Assembly: GCA_005656395.1 (NCBI GenBank)
Contig: SRSI01000073.1
Coordinates: 1,054,001-1,118,000 of the forward strand
Direction: 5' to 3'
DNA from: Strongyloides papillosus
Taxonomy: Eukaryota; Nematoda; Chromadorea; Rhabditida; Strongyloididae
Length of the DNA: 64,000 bases
Shown: positions 38,411-50,693 of the stretch, in pieces
Layout of the letters: every line of letters starts with the position of its first letter
Numbering within the stretch: position 1 is the stretch's first letter
Notes under the pieces: model-generated
Databases searched by the model: none
The model's input: the letters and a program-made list of their open reading frames with translations, nothing else
What the model was told of the DNA's origin: nothing
Translations under genes and position numbers: made by a program

Positions 38411-39493
38411 TTCTAAGTAATTTTTGAAACATTAACAATATTAAGTTTTTTTGCTTTGCTGTCAATTTCTTTTATATTTACTTCTTGTTTTTCAATCGTA
38501 TTTCAATAGGAGTAATTGTTTTATATAATTTTGCTGAAGTTCAACTTTTCCAAAAATTTAGATAGCATATTAGAAATTAAAATAATTTGTATAATTTTGT
38601 TAAATAAATAAGTATTTCTTCACATAGATAAATACATTTTTGATGTCTATAAAATATATTTATTAAGTTTCAATTGTTTATATATTAATTTACTGCACAT
38701 GGTACTACAGACTTGAACTCAAAACTTTGAGAAACCAAAATCTTAAATACTTTATAAATATGTTTCTCAGTAGTTATATAGTATGTTAAACTTTGAATAA
38801 TAACAAAATTATAATTTTTATAAAATTTCATATCTATTTGTTATTGATCAGTAAAACTTTTTACGTTGCTTTTAGTAAAATTATGTACCAGATAAAAAGT
38901 GATCTTTATTTAACACAACAGATATAATAATGTTCAATGGTTTACAGATAAAGTAGTTAAATATAGTATAATATAACTAACTAAGAGCTTCTGAATAAAA
39001 GGCAATACATCTAAACATGATGATAAAATCTTAACGATATCAGATCAGTAACCTTACAACAAGAACATAATAATTATAAGAAGAACGATGAATAACTCAA
39101 CATCTGAAACATAAAATTTTATAGTTTCAAAATAAGGCAATATATAAAAAATATAACATAATTTCAAAATGATCTATTTTCATTAAACTAATAGTTTATA
39201 TATCTTAATAAAAAATTTTCTAAAAGTAGCTAACAATAGAGATAAAAGTTGGTATTGTGGTTTTACAAGATTCTAGATAATTCCATACATAAAAGAAAGA
39301 GCCTTAGAGATTAATGATTATGTAACAAAAGAAAAAAAAATAAAGTTTTTATTAGCCAATTTATGAAGATCAAAAAATATTGGCTTTATACATTTACATA
39401 AATATACTAAATTTTAATAAATATTTAGTTTTCTAATGTAATTATATATTTTAAATGCTGTAGTAATATTTCAACCCTTCAGTTAAAAGTTTA
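38411..39493. other. intergenic unit between B and C
   Basis: Contains the array's recurring spacer landmark GACTTGAACTCAAAACTTTG at about 38,712, found in diverged form between most neighbouring clade P genes. About 39,090-39,340 matches, in inverted orientation, the region upstream of gene E (48,240-48,470), indicating a dispersed repeat. The last about 120 bp resemble the 5' modules of genes B and D. Confidence 0.45.
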
Positions 39494-40846
39494 ATGAAGT
39501 TCATTCATCATTTTTTACTATATATTATAAATGCCTTTATTTTTAAATGTGTAAGCTCGTTTTTAAATTAACTATAACTAAAATTTTTTAGTATTTCTCT
39601 AATAAGAATGTGGATGCAGTTGAAGACAAAAACAAAAAAGAAATTTTAGATAAAAGTATCCAAAATTTTTTTTCGAATAAAATCAGTGACACGGTACTAA
39701 AAATTTTAGTTAATATTTTAATCTTTTTAGCAGTTTGTGATAAACAATAATGAGAGTTCTTACGATTTTAATTTTGAATATTATAGAGAAAAAAGAAAAG
39801 TAAGGGGTCGTAACTTTTATTTGTGGAAAAAATCAATACCATTTTATATTGAAAGAAATCTTAATCGCAATATAATAATCAAAGCATTAGGTGAAATAGA
39901 AAAGGAAACATGCGTAAGATTTCATGAAGTAAAACGAACTTATAAAAGAATGTCAGGGATAAGATATTCACCAAGCAATATTTGCTTTAGTTTTTTGGGG
40001 AAAAGATTACTTAGAGGATTTCAAAAAATATTTATAGCAAAGCATTGTGAAACCATTGGAGGAATTCAGCACGAAACTTTACATGCATTGGGAATAGATC
40101 ATGAACACAGTAGGATTGATAGGGATAAATATTTATTTGTACAACAAAAAAATATGGAGCCATCAAGCTTAAATGATTTTAATACTCCTCGAAAGATACA
40201 TTCAAATACACTTGGTTTACCATATGATTATGGATCAATTATGCATTATAGTGTGTTTTCTTTTTCTAAAAATAAAGAACCAACGCTTGTACCAAAAGAT
40301 GTGTTATATAGTCGTACTATGGGACACATACGCAAGCTTTCTTTTATTGACATTAAAACAATTAATTTGCTTTACTGTCGAAAAAAATGTGATAAAAAGT
40401 TAAATTTTCAGTGTTATAACAACGGATATGTAGATTTCAACACTTGTGACAGGTGTAAGTGTGTTGAAGGATTCGTGGGAAAAGATTGTTATTATTTTAC
40501 AACAAATTTACCACCATGTGGTAAATCAATGCATGTTGCTCAGGAATCCCCTCGAGAAATTATTGTTATTGGTAGAATAAATTGTTATTATCAATTGGCG
40601 ACTGAGAAAAATTCTAAAATTATGTTAAAAGTTGTTTATACCAAAATATATCCAGCACTAGGAACATTCTGCTGGCCTGAAAATTCTTTAGAAATTAAGT
40701 ATTGGGAAGATAAAACTGTTACGGGAGCAAGATTTTGCGGATTTACTGAAAATATTGTTTTTCTTTCTAAAAGCAATGTTGTAATAGTGTATTTTAGAAG
40801 TACGAATGCCAGTAATATATTTATGCTAACGTTCAAAAAACATTAA
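39494..40846 (+). CDS. astacin metalloprotease C (clade P)
   Basis: Exons 39,494-39,550 (signal peptide MKFIHHFLLYIINAF), 39,592-39,693 (34 codons) and 39,731-40,846; introns 41 and 37 bp. Product 424 residues. The processing site here reads REKRK. Zinc motif HETLHALGIDHEHSRIDR, Met-turn SIMHY, EGF-like module with KKCDKKLNFQCYNNGY and CDRCKCVEGF, CUB with TVTGARFCG. The catalytic and CUB domains are very close to gene D, whereas the EGF module is not, the mirror image of the B/D relationship. The 3' flank, two MITEs and the following spacer are also duplicated downstream of gene D. Confidence 0.9.
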
Positions 40847-41361
40847 GTAAAAAATGTGCTGTATTTTGTTTAAGATGGCCAGTCAAGATGTTTTAATAAT
40901 TCACAATATTTATACAATTAGTTAAAAAGGCTATATTTAGTTGCTCTTGTCACCTATCCTTAAAAAAAATGTACTTTTTAACAGTTATATATAAACATTA
41001 GATTCAATTTTTGTTGTTATTTTTAAAATTCGTACAAAATCATCAAATTATCATTTTCTCATGGAATTTTAATCTCTAATAATTGATTTTTTTTATTTAT
41101 AAACTAGGGAACCAAAAGAGAAATATTAATTATTTTTTGTATTATGATCTATATTGTTATTTGTATAATTAAAGTAAGCTTCCTAAATCATACGTTAATT
41201 TTTTTATTAAAGCTGTTATGTAGCCATTTTAGAAAATTTTAGTTTTAATGAGATTTAATGTTGTGTAATTTGTAAATTTTGTGTGCTCTAATAAACTATT
41301 TTTTTAACTGCTCTGTACACCAAAAAGACTTATTATATAAATTTTACTAGTGGTAAATATA

Positions 41362-42225
41362 CAAAGTGTCTAAAAAGTTACCGGAAAAATTAAAAAAAAT
41401 AGCTTTCTTTAATGTAGTAATATTTTTATCATGTTATGCTTTTTTGAAAGATTAATTTCGAATTTAAAAATTGGTTTAAAAAGAGTGTAAAAGTGTTATT
41501 TTAATAATTAGTTATGATCACTCATATAACTTTCATTTTTTTTATAATTTATAAGATTCTTTAATTATTCAAAACGATTTAACTTTCTGAAAACTTATAT
41601 TTTTTATACTTTTATACGTATCTGATAGCTTACTTTCTTCTTTAAAACATTTTTAATGATTTATAAATAAATAATTATTTTAAAATAAGATATAAATACT
41701 TTTGTAAGGTACACTTTTAAACAATTTTTCAACTAAAAAATTTAGTTGTTCAAAAATATTTATATTTTCGATAATAAAGAGCAACAATTATTAAATCATA
41801 TAGAATATTATTAATTAGTGATTATAGTCGTACATTTACTTTTAGTTCTAATAAAAGTAATAAAAGATTATTTTCATTATGGAAAAAATAAAAAAATTCA
41901 ATGTTTCATAACTTTACCTATAATAGATATCTACTAATAAATCATTAAATAATTTGTGTAATAGAAAATGGTTATCAGATGCGTATAAAATTATAGAAAT
42001 ATATAAAGGTTTCCAAAAGTAACATCGTTTTGAAAAAAAAGACCTTAAAAATCTTTGAAAAAATAGAGGTTTGTAAGTAGTCATAACCACATTTTAAATT
42101 ATAACATTTTTTAAAACATTTGTTATAAGTTAATTTTTCAAATGAACATAATATCATAAAAATTTGTTTACATTGAAGAAGATTATTTTTATTTTAACTT
42201 TTCCGGTAATTTTTTAGACACTCTG
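41362..42225. mobile_element. 864-bp TIR element, copy 1
   Basis: Ends CAAAGTGTCTAAAAAGTTAC and the complement of CAGAGTGTCTAAAAAATTAC, with TA at both flanks (41,360-41,361 and 42,226-42,227). The arms remain inverted copies well inward (for example the segments around 41,440-41,520 and 42,070-42,150). No transposase. Confidence 0.8.
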
Positions 42226-42733
42226 TATATTAAAAAAATATAATTTGATTATATTTAAAGAAAAACATTTTTACTTACCCAAATAATCCTTAATAAATTC
42301 GAGATAGACAATGTAACAAAACCAATTTTTGTCACATCTTAATGTCATCAAAATAATGTCACTAATAGTATTGAGGAACGTTTAGTACATTAACAGTATT
42401 AAATTTTTCATTGCTATCTTCGACATTATCTGCTATAGTTACTCCACATTTTTCAGTAGTAGTAATTTTTTTGTAACCTTTTCCTAAAATTTAGTTTTTC
42501 TTAAATATTGATGGGATATTATAAATTAAAATAATTTGTATAATTATATTAAACAAATAAGTATTTTTTATAAAGATAAGATACATTTTAAATGTTTATA
42601 AAAGGTGTTTATTAAATTTTAATAGTATGTATAGAAATCTTCTACATGTCATGTTTTATACTTGAACTCAAAAATCTTTAGAAACCAAATATTGATATTT
42701 CAAAAAATACGTTCCTGAAATGTTATAAAAGTA

Positions 42734-43351
42734 CAAATTGTTTCACATAGGTGTACTATTTTTTAAATTTAAATAACTTCGTTCATGTCAACTGATTTTA
42801 ATAAACTTTTTTTTTTAAATCTGTAGTCTAAAGACCTTCGACTTTTGATTACTATAAAAATATTTTTAAAACAAACAAATATTCTAGAGTATTAAATTTA
42901 ATCTTGGAATATTATGTATTTAGAAAAATTAACATGTTTGGTTTGTTCTCCAAGATCATTTAACTCGACCTCAATAATTTTTTTCTCTTAAAATTATGTC
43001 AAATTGTCTGTATACAGCACAAAAGGTGAATATTAGGAAGAATTTGAAAAAAAAAATTAGAAAGCTTTCGAAGTGATTAATAATAATAAGGAATTTCTAA
43101 GGAGAAATTATTTGAAATTTTGGAAAAAGGTTTAAATCAAAATAGATATTATTTTGAGCACTTTTTTGAAATTGAAACTTGATAACATTTTCTATCATTT
43201 TTGATCTCATTTTGCATAACAAAAAATTAAAAACCTTTTTTCCAATAAAACTTCAAGGCCTTATTTACATAGTGAAAAAAATTGTTAAAATTGGTTGAAG
43301 ATGAACGGAGTTATTAAAATTTAAAAAAGGTGCTTTTTTTGAAACACCCTG
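42734..43351. mobile_element. 618-bp TIR element, copy 1
   Basis: Left end CAAATTGTTTCACATAGGTG and right end the complement of CAGGGTGTTTCAAAAAAAGC, both next to TA; the inner arms share AATAACT(T/C)CGTTCAT in inverted orientation. Non-coding. A diverged duplicate is at 47,454-48,067. Confidence 0.75.
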
Positions 43352-43557
43352 TATATAAAAAAATGTGGATAATAAAAAAAGTTGGTAATTTTATATAAAT
43401 TTTTAGCTATACGTGGGTGGTAATTTTTAAAATCATAAAAATACTGATTTTGTATATTTGTATAAATGTGCTGCATTTAAATAAATATTTAATTTTTTAA
43501 TAAAATTATATATTTTGAGTGGTTAGTAATAATTTAATCTTGTTTATTAAAAGATAA

Positions 43558-44912
43558 ATGAAGATCATTCAATATTTTTTATTACACATTGTAAATGCGG
43601 TTATTTTAAAATGCGTAAGTTTATTTTTAAAATAAAGTTATTAAGTAATGTTGTAGCATTTAAGTAACGAAAATGAATATACCGCAATTGAAAAAAGACA
43701 AGAACAAGTTACAAATAGTAATATTCAAAGTTTTAATATGAATAAAACTTGTAACATGGTACTTAAAATTTAAATTGATATTTTAATTTTTAATGCTTTT
43801 AGCAAGTTGTGATGAACAATAACGAGAGTTCTTATGATTTTAATTTTGAATATTATAGAGAAAAAAGAAAAGTAAGGGGTCGCAATTTTTATTTGTGGAA
43901 AAAATCAATACCATTTTATATTGAAAGAAATCTTAATCGAAATTTAATAGTTGAAGCACTACGTGGTATAGAAGCGGAAACATGCATAAGATTTCATGAA
44001 GTAAAACAAGTTCATAGAAGAATGTCAGGGATAAGATACTCACCAGGCAATATTTGCTTTAGTTTTTTGGGGAAAAGATTACTTAGAGGATTTCAAAAAA
44101 TATTTATAGCAAAGTATTGTGAAAAACTGGGACCAATTCAACATGAAACTTTACATGCATTAGGAATAGATCATGAACATAGTAGGATTGATAGAAATAA
44201 ATATTTATTTGTACAAAAAGAAAATATAGAGCCATCAAGTTTAAATGATTTTACTACTCCTCGAAAGATACATTCAAATACACTTGGTTTACCATATGAT
44301 TATGGATCAATTATGCACTATGATATGTTTGCTTTTTCTAAAAATAAAGAACCAACACTTTTACCAAAACATATGTTATATAACCATACTATGGGACACA
44401 TACACAAGCTTTCTTTTATTGACATTAAAACAATTAATTTACTTTACTGCAGGAATAAGTGTAGCTTTAAGATTGATTGTGATAACGGTAGTTATCAACA
44501 TCCTACTAAATGTTTTCAATGCATTTGCGTGGAAGGATTCGTAGGAAAAAATTGTAATCATTTTACAACAAATTTACCATCATGTGGTAAATCAATGCAT
44601 GTTGCTCAGGAATCTCCTCGAGAAATTATTGTTATTGGTAAAATAAATTGTTATTATCAATTGACAACTGAGAAAAATTCCAAGATTATGTTAAAAGTTG
44701 TTTATACCAAAATATACCCATCACATGGAACATTCTGTTGGCCTGAAAATTCTTTAGAAATTAAGTATTGGGAAGATAAAACTGTTACGGGAGCAAGATT
44801 TTGCGGATCCACTCAAAATATTGTTTTCCTTTCTAAAAGCAATGTTGTAATAGTGTATTTTAGAAGTACAAATGCCCTTAATATTTTTATGTTAATGTTC
44901 AAAAAACACTAA
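43558..44912 (+). CDS. astacin metalloprotease D (clade P, mosaic)
   Basis: Exons 43,558-43,614 (signal peptide MKIIQYFLLHIVNAV), 43,657-43,758 (34 codons) and 43,803-44,912; introns 42 and 44 bp. Product 422 residues. Zinc motif HETLHALGIDHEHSRIDR, Met-turn SIMHY. Propeptide end, catalytic domain and CUB follow gene C closely, but the EGF segment from about 44,440 to 44,597 is almost identical to gene B (one base different over about 155), so the gene is a B/C mosaic. The donor of its second intron follows ATG rather than the ACG seen in B and C, as in gene A. Confidence 0.9.
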
Positions 44913-45808
44913 AAATAAATTTTATTTTATTGGTTCCAATCCATAAAAAAGCCAATTAGAAAGACATAAAAATATTATTAATAAGACATATTAAATTAAT
45001 TAAACGTGTAAATGGCATAATATTTATAATTTTTTCTTCTTAATCAGTAAGCTATTCCTGATCAAACATTCGTTTTGAGATTGTTCTTTACTATTAAGTA
45101 ACAAATATGCTGCATTCTGGTTTAAATAGCCGGTCAAGATGTTTTAATAATCCACAATATTTATACAATTAGTAAAAAAAAGATTAGGTTTAGCTGCTCT
45201 TATCACTCATCTTTAAAAAAATGTACCTTCTAACAGTTATATATAAACATTAGATTCAATTTTTGTTGTTATTTTTAAAATTCGTACAAAATCATCATAT
45301 TATCATTTACTCATGAAATTTTAATTTTTAATAATTGATTTTGTTTTTATTTATAAACTAGGAGACAAAAAGAGAAATATTAATTATTGTTTGTATTATG
45401 ATTTTGCAATAATTTGAGATAATTATTTATTTATATATAAAACTAAAAATTTACAATAAAGGATAAAAAATAGGCAACTTACCAAAAAGTAGTTGGTTTA
45501 ACTTAAGTTATCTTATAAATCCATGCATATATATATAGAATATACATAGCTATATCAATCAATCACTATGAATTATATATATAGCAGATTTATATTGTTA
45601 TTTGTATAATTAAAGTAAGCTTCCTAAATTATATGTTATTTTTTTTATTGAAGCTGTTATGTGGCTATTTTAGAAAATTTTAGTTTTTAGTTTTAATGAG
45701 ATTTAATATTGTGGAACTTGTAAACTTTATGTGATCTAACTAACTATTTTTAACTGCTCTATACACCAAAAAAACTTATTATAAAAATTCATACTAATAA
45801 TAAATATA

Positions 45809-46931
45809 CAAAGTGTCCAAAAAGTTACCTGGAAAATTTAAATAAAAATAACTTTTTCAGTGTAAACATATTTTTATAATTTATAATGTTATATTCGTTT
45901 GAAAGATTAACTTCTAATTTAAAAATTGTTTTAAGAAGAGTGTAAAATTGTCTTTTTAATAACTAGTTATGATCACTCATATAACCACCATTTTTTTTTA
46001 TAATTTATAAGATTTTTTAATCATTCAGAACGATGTAACTTTTTTAAAACTTAATTTTTTTATACACTTTCATACGCATCTGATAGCTCACTTTCTTCTC
46101 TAAAACATTTTTAATGATTTAAAAATAGATATTTATTTTAAGGTAAGATATAAATATTTTGTAAAGTAAAAATTTTATTAAATATAAGACTGGAGTTTAC
46201 TCCTAAAATAAAACACAATTATACAACAAGATATTAATTAAAATTTTATGATAGTTAGCATAATAATAAAATTTTTGGGGTGACTGTTTACGAGGAACAG
46301 GAACACATAAATTTTTGAGTAATGTTCACTATTTGGAAATAGATTCACTTATAAATAGGAAGATTAGTCCCTTGATGAATATAGTAACGCGATGATACTA
46401 AATGTTTGATATGTCATTACTGTAAGAAACATTTTTAAACAATTTTCTAACTAATAAATTTAGTTATTTAAAAATGTTCATATTTTCGATAATAAAGAGC
46501 AACAAATATTTAATACTATAGAATATTTTTAGCTAGTGATTATAGCTGTACATTTACTTTTAGTTTTAATAAAAGATTTTTTTTATTATGGAAAAAATGA
46601 AAAAATTTGTTTTATAATTTTACTTAAAATAAATATCTACTAATGAATGATTAAAAATTTGTAGAATAAAAAATGGGCTATCAGATGCGTACAAAATTAA
46701 AAAAATATTAAGGTTTCCAAAAGTAATATCGTTTTGAAGAATTAAAAAATTTAAAAATCATGGAAAAAATAGAGATTTATAAGTAGACAAAACCACATTT
46801 TAAATTATAACATTTTTTTAAACATTTGTTATAAGTTAATTTTTCAAATGAACATAATATAATTAAAATTTGTTTACATTGAAGAAAGTTATTTTTATTT
46901 AAACTTTTCCGGTAATATTTTATACACTCTG
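45809..46931. mobile_element. TIR element, copy 2, enlarged to 1,123 bp
   Basis: Duplicate of the 864-bp element at 41,362-42,225, with ends CAAAGTGTCCAAAAAGTTAC and a right end reading ACACTCTG, TA on both sides. It is longer because about 265 bp without similarity to copy 1 sit near 46,160-46,430; I saw no inverted repeat in the extra segment. Confidence 0.75.
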
Positions 46932-47453
46932 TATATTAAAAAAAGATATAATTTCATCATATTTAAAGAAAAACATTTTTACTTACCCAAGTAATCTTTG
47001 ATAAATTCGAGATAGGCAATATAACAAAAACTATTTTTGGCACATCTTAGTGTCATCAAAATAATGCCACTAATAGTATTAAGGAAGGTTTAGTACATTA
47101 ACAGTATTAAATTTTTTATTGATATCTTCGACAATATCTGCTATAAGTACTCCTTATTTTTCAATAGTAGTAATTCTTTTGTAAACTTTTCCTAAAATTT
47201 AGTTTTTCCTTAAATATTGATGGGATATTATAAATTAAAATAATTTGTATAATTAAGTTAAATAAACGAGTATTTTTTTATAAAGATAAAATACATTTTT
47301 ATATTTATAAAAAGTGTTTATTAAATTTTAATAGTATGTATAGAAATCTTCTACATGTCATGTTTTATACTTGAACTCAAAAATCTTTAGAAACCAAAAT
47401 AATAATATTTCAAAAAATACATTCCTGAAATGTTATAAAAAAACAAATTGTTT

Positions 47454-48067
47454 CACATAAGTGTTCCCTTTTTATAAATTTTAATAACTCCGTTCATTTC
47501 AATTGATTTTGATAAATTTTGGATTAATTTATGGTCAAGACCTTCGAGTTTTGTTTATTATAAAAATATTTAAAGAAAAACAAATGTTTCCAAGTATTAA
47601 ATTTTAATCTTAGAATAGTGTGTATTTAATAAAATTAACATTTTTGCTTTGGTTTCCGAGACGATTTAACTTAACCTCAATAAAGTTTTTCTTATAAAAC
47701 TATGTCAAATTGTCTGTATACAGCACAAAAAGTGGAAATTAGTAAAATTTAAAAGAAAATAATTTAGAAAGCTTTCGAAGTGATTAATAATAATAAGGAA
47801 GTTCTGGAGAAAAGTTTTTGAAATTATAAAAAAAGACTTAAATCATGTTAGGTCAAGATAGTTGTCTTTAAGAGCACCTTTTTGAAATTAAAACTTAATA
47901 AAAATTTTATATAATTTTCGATCTCATTTTGCATAAAAAAAAATTGGAAACTTTTTTCCAATAAAACTTTAAGAGTTTATTTACAAGAAGAAAAAAATTA
48001 TTAAAATTGGTTGAAGATGAACGGAGTTATTTAAATTTAAAAAAGATGCTTTTTTTGAAACACTCTG
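47454..48067. mobile_element. TIR element, copy 2, 614 bp
   Basis: Duplicate of 42,734-43,351. The left flanking TA has mutated to AA, the right TA remains. Non-coding. Confidence 0.7.
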
Positions 48068-48777
48068 TATATAAAAAAATATTGATAATAACAAAAGTTT
48101 GTATTTTTATATAAATTCATGACTTTACTTGGGTGGCTAATTTTTGAAAATCAAAAAAATATTGATTTTGAATATTTGCATAATGTACTACATTTTAAAA
48201 ATATTTGGCTTTATAGTTAGTAAAAAACATTTCTCTTTATCGAATGTTACATGTAACACGTAATATTTATTTTTTAGGCTCTTTGTTTTAAGAATGAAAT
48301 TTTCTAGAATCTTTATAAATTCCTATTCCAAATTTTACCTTTATTATTAGCTACCTCTAGAAATTTCATTATTTAGATATATCAGTTTTCAGATTTGTAA
48401 AAGTAGTTAATTTTAAATTTACATCATATTTCTTTTACACTATCTTATTATTGTAACTGTATAATTCTATATTTCAGGTGTAAAGTCATCCACTTTACCT
48501 CTAATAATTATTTTTTTGCTATCTTCCCACAGATCTGATAACTCTAAAATTTCGTAATACGTTAAACTTTTTTATCTTTTACTTTAGAAAGCTTTAATTA
48601 GTTATACTTAATTATATTAATTTACAATCTGTTATACTTTAATGTATCTGTTATGCTAAGTAAAGAGTACTTTTTTCTTATCCAATTCTCTACTAAAGAC
48701 AATTTTGAAATTTTTACTAGTTTAATAGTATACTTTTAAAGGTAAAATAATACTTTAATACTTTGAATAAAGGACAA

Positions 48778-50129
48778 ATGAAGTTTATTCATTTTTTTTT
48801 ATTATGCATTATAAATATTGTTATTTTAAGATGTGTAAGTACTTATTTAATTTAACTAAACTTAACAAGATTTTAGTACTCAACAAGTAAGAAAGTAGAT
48901 ATAGCACTAGAAAAAACAAAGAGAGAAATCAGTAATATTAATATTCAAAACTTTAGTAGAGATGAAATCAGTAAAACGGTACTAAATATTTAAAATAATA
49001 TTTTAATTTTAATGTTTTTAAGCTAATTATAGGAAATATCAATAAAGATTCTAGTTATTCAGACTTAGAATCTTACAGACAAAAAAGAAAAGTAAAAGGG
49101 AAAAAGTCACATATATGGACCTCAGCCATACCCTTTTTTGTTGATAGTAGACTTAATCACAGCTTAATAATTAGAGCATTACGTGAAATACAATCAGAAA
49201 CATGCGTTAGATTTTATGAAGTAAAAAAAATTTCCAAGATGTCAGGCATACAATATTATCCAGGAGATGTTTGTGCTAGTCACTTGGGAAAATTATTAGC
49301 TAAAAAATTCCAAAAGATATTTATTGCAAAAACTTGTGAAACCATTGGAGGAATTCAGCACGAAACTTTACATGCATTGGGAATTGATCATGAGCATAAT
49401 AGGATTGATAGAGATCACTATGTGTCTATACTATATGAAAATATAGACGAATCTTCAGCAGAGGATTTTCGAATTTCGTCATTAGTTGATTCAAATACAT
49501 TCGGTTTACCATATGATTATGGATCAATTATGCATTATGCAATGTATGCTTCTTCCAAAAATGGAAAACCAACAATAGTACCCAAGCATTATATATATAA
49601 AAATACTATTGGTCACGTACGTAAACTATCTTTTATTGACATTAAAACAATTAATTTACTTTACTGTAAGAATAAGTGTAGCTTTAAGATAGATTGTTAT
49701 AAGGGTAGTTATCAAGATTCCAATTTTTGTTTTCGATGCAAGTGCGTGGACGGATTTGTGGGAAATAATTGTAATCATTTTGTTATGAATATTCCTTCAT
49801 GTGGTATGTCAACACATGTGGCAAAAAGATCTCCACAAGTGCTAAAATCTTATGGTATCAAAAATTGTTACTATCATTTGATGACTCGAAAATATTCAAA
49901 AATTATAATAAAAATTTTTCATATCATTATATACCCATTTCAACGACGATATTGTTGGCCAGAAGATTCTTTAGAAATTAAATATTGGGATGATAAGACA
50001 GTTACAGGAGCACGATTTTGTGGAATCCGGACTAATATTATTCTTTATTCAAAAAGTAATAATGTTATAATATATTTTAAAAGTACGGATAGTAGAAATA
50101 ATTTTAAATTAATATTTAAAAAGCATTAA
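48778..50129 (+). CDS. astacin metalloprotease E (clade P)
   Basis: Exons 48,778-48,834 (signal peptide MKFIHFFLLCIINIV), 48,877-48,978 (34 codons) and 49,023-50,129; introns 42 and 44 bp. The uninterrupted frame from the first internal Met (49,239) misses 72 in-frame residues, including the RQKRK processing site and the first part of the catalytic domain. Product 421 residues. The acceptor of intron 2 is TTTTTAAG rather than TTTTTAG. Zinc motif HETLHALGIDHEHNRIDRD, Met-turn SIMHY, EGF-like module with CFRCKCVDGFVG, CUB with CWPEDSLEIK. One residue is missing before SGIQYYPG compared with neighbouring genes, outside the active site. First gene of the regular 1.91-kb array. Confidence 0.9.
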
Positions 50130-50693
50130 AATAAAACAATATTTAATGATTCAACAGTGGTAATTATTACATCACTATTTTTGTTATTATCCGCTATAAC
50201 TGGTTTTTAAAATTAGTTTCTAACGGTTTTATTTATTTTATAAAAATGATACTTAAAATTATATCTATTAATAAATTTTTCAATAAAGTTTACAAACTAG
50301 CATATAGTGTAGTTTGATAATTTTTAAAACTTTATTAATCAAAGAAAATTTTTTCTAAAGCAATACGACACATTTTAAACACTCTAAAAATTTCCTTAAC
50401 TTCAAGAAATATGCTTTTAAATTTACCTATGTATCATACTTTAAATTTGTATTCTGAGCTAATGACTTTTAAAAATACGAACGTTAAATGAAAACGCTCT
50501 TGAGTAATAATGAAAGAATATAAATTTTAAAAATAACAATCCGCGGGTGTTCGATTTTTGGTAATTGATAAATATTATTCATTACTATATACTCACAGTT
50601 ATTGGCTAGATTTTTTAAATATTTAATTTTCTAGTTCAATTTTTTTACAATAGATGATAATAATATTGATTTAGTTTTAAAAATAAAAAACCA

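Larger units (their letters stand above)
40847..43557. repeat. duplicated spacer, copy 1 (downstream of C)
   Basis: The whole stretch from just after gene C to the 5' module of gene D is repeated downstream of gene D (about 45,100-48,200) with moderate divergence, including both MITEs. The first about 450 bp also resemble the 3' flank of gene I (58.9-59.3 kb). No gene is present; the short open frame at 41,975-42,157 lies inside a MITE. Confidence 0.75.
44913..48777. repeat. duplicated spacer, copy 2 (between D and E)
   Basis: Homologous to 40,847-43,450 but longer. Relative to copy 1 it carries extra segments at about 45,401-45,594 and about 46,160-46,430 (the latter inside the TIR element), and the 5' module of gene E is interrupted by about 500 bp (48,205-48,725) that contains the inverted match to 39,090-39,340. 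No gene recognised. Confidence 0.65.
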
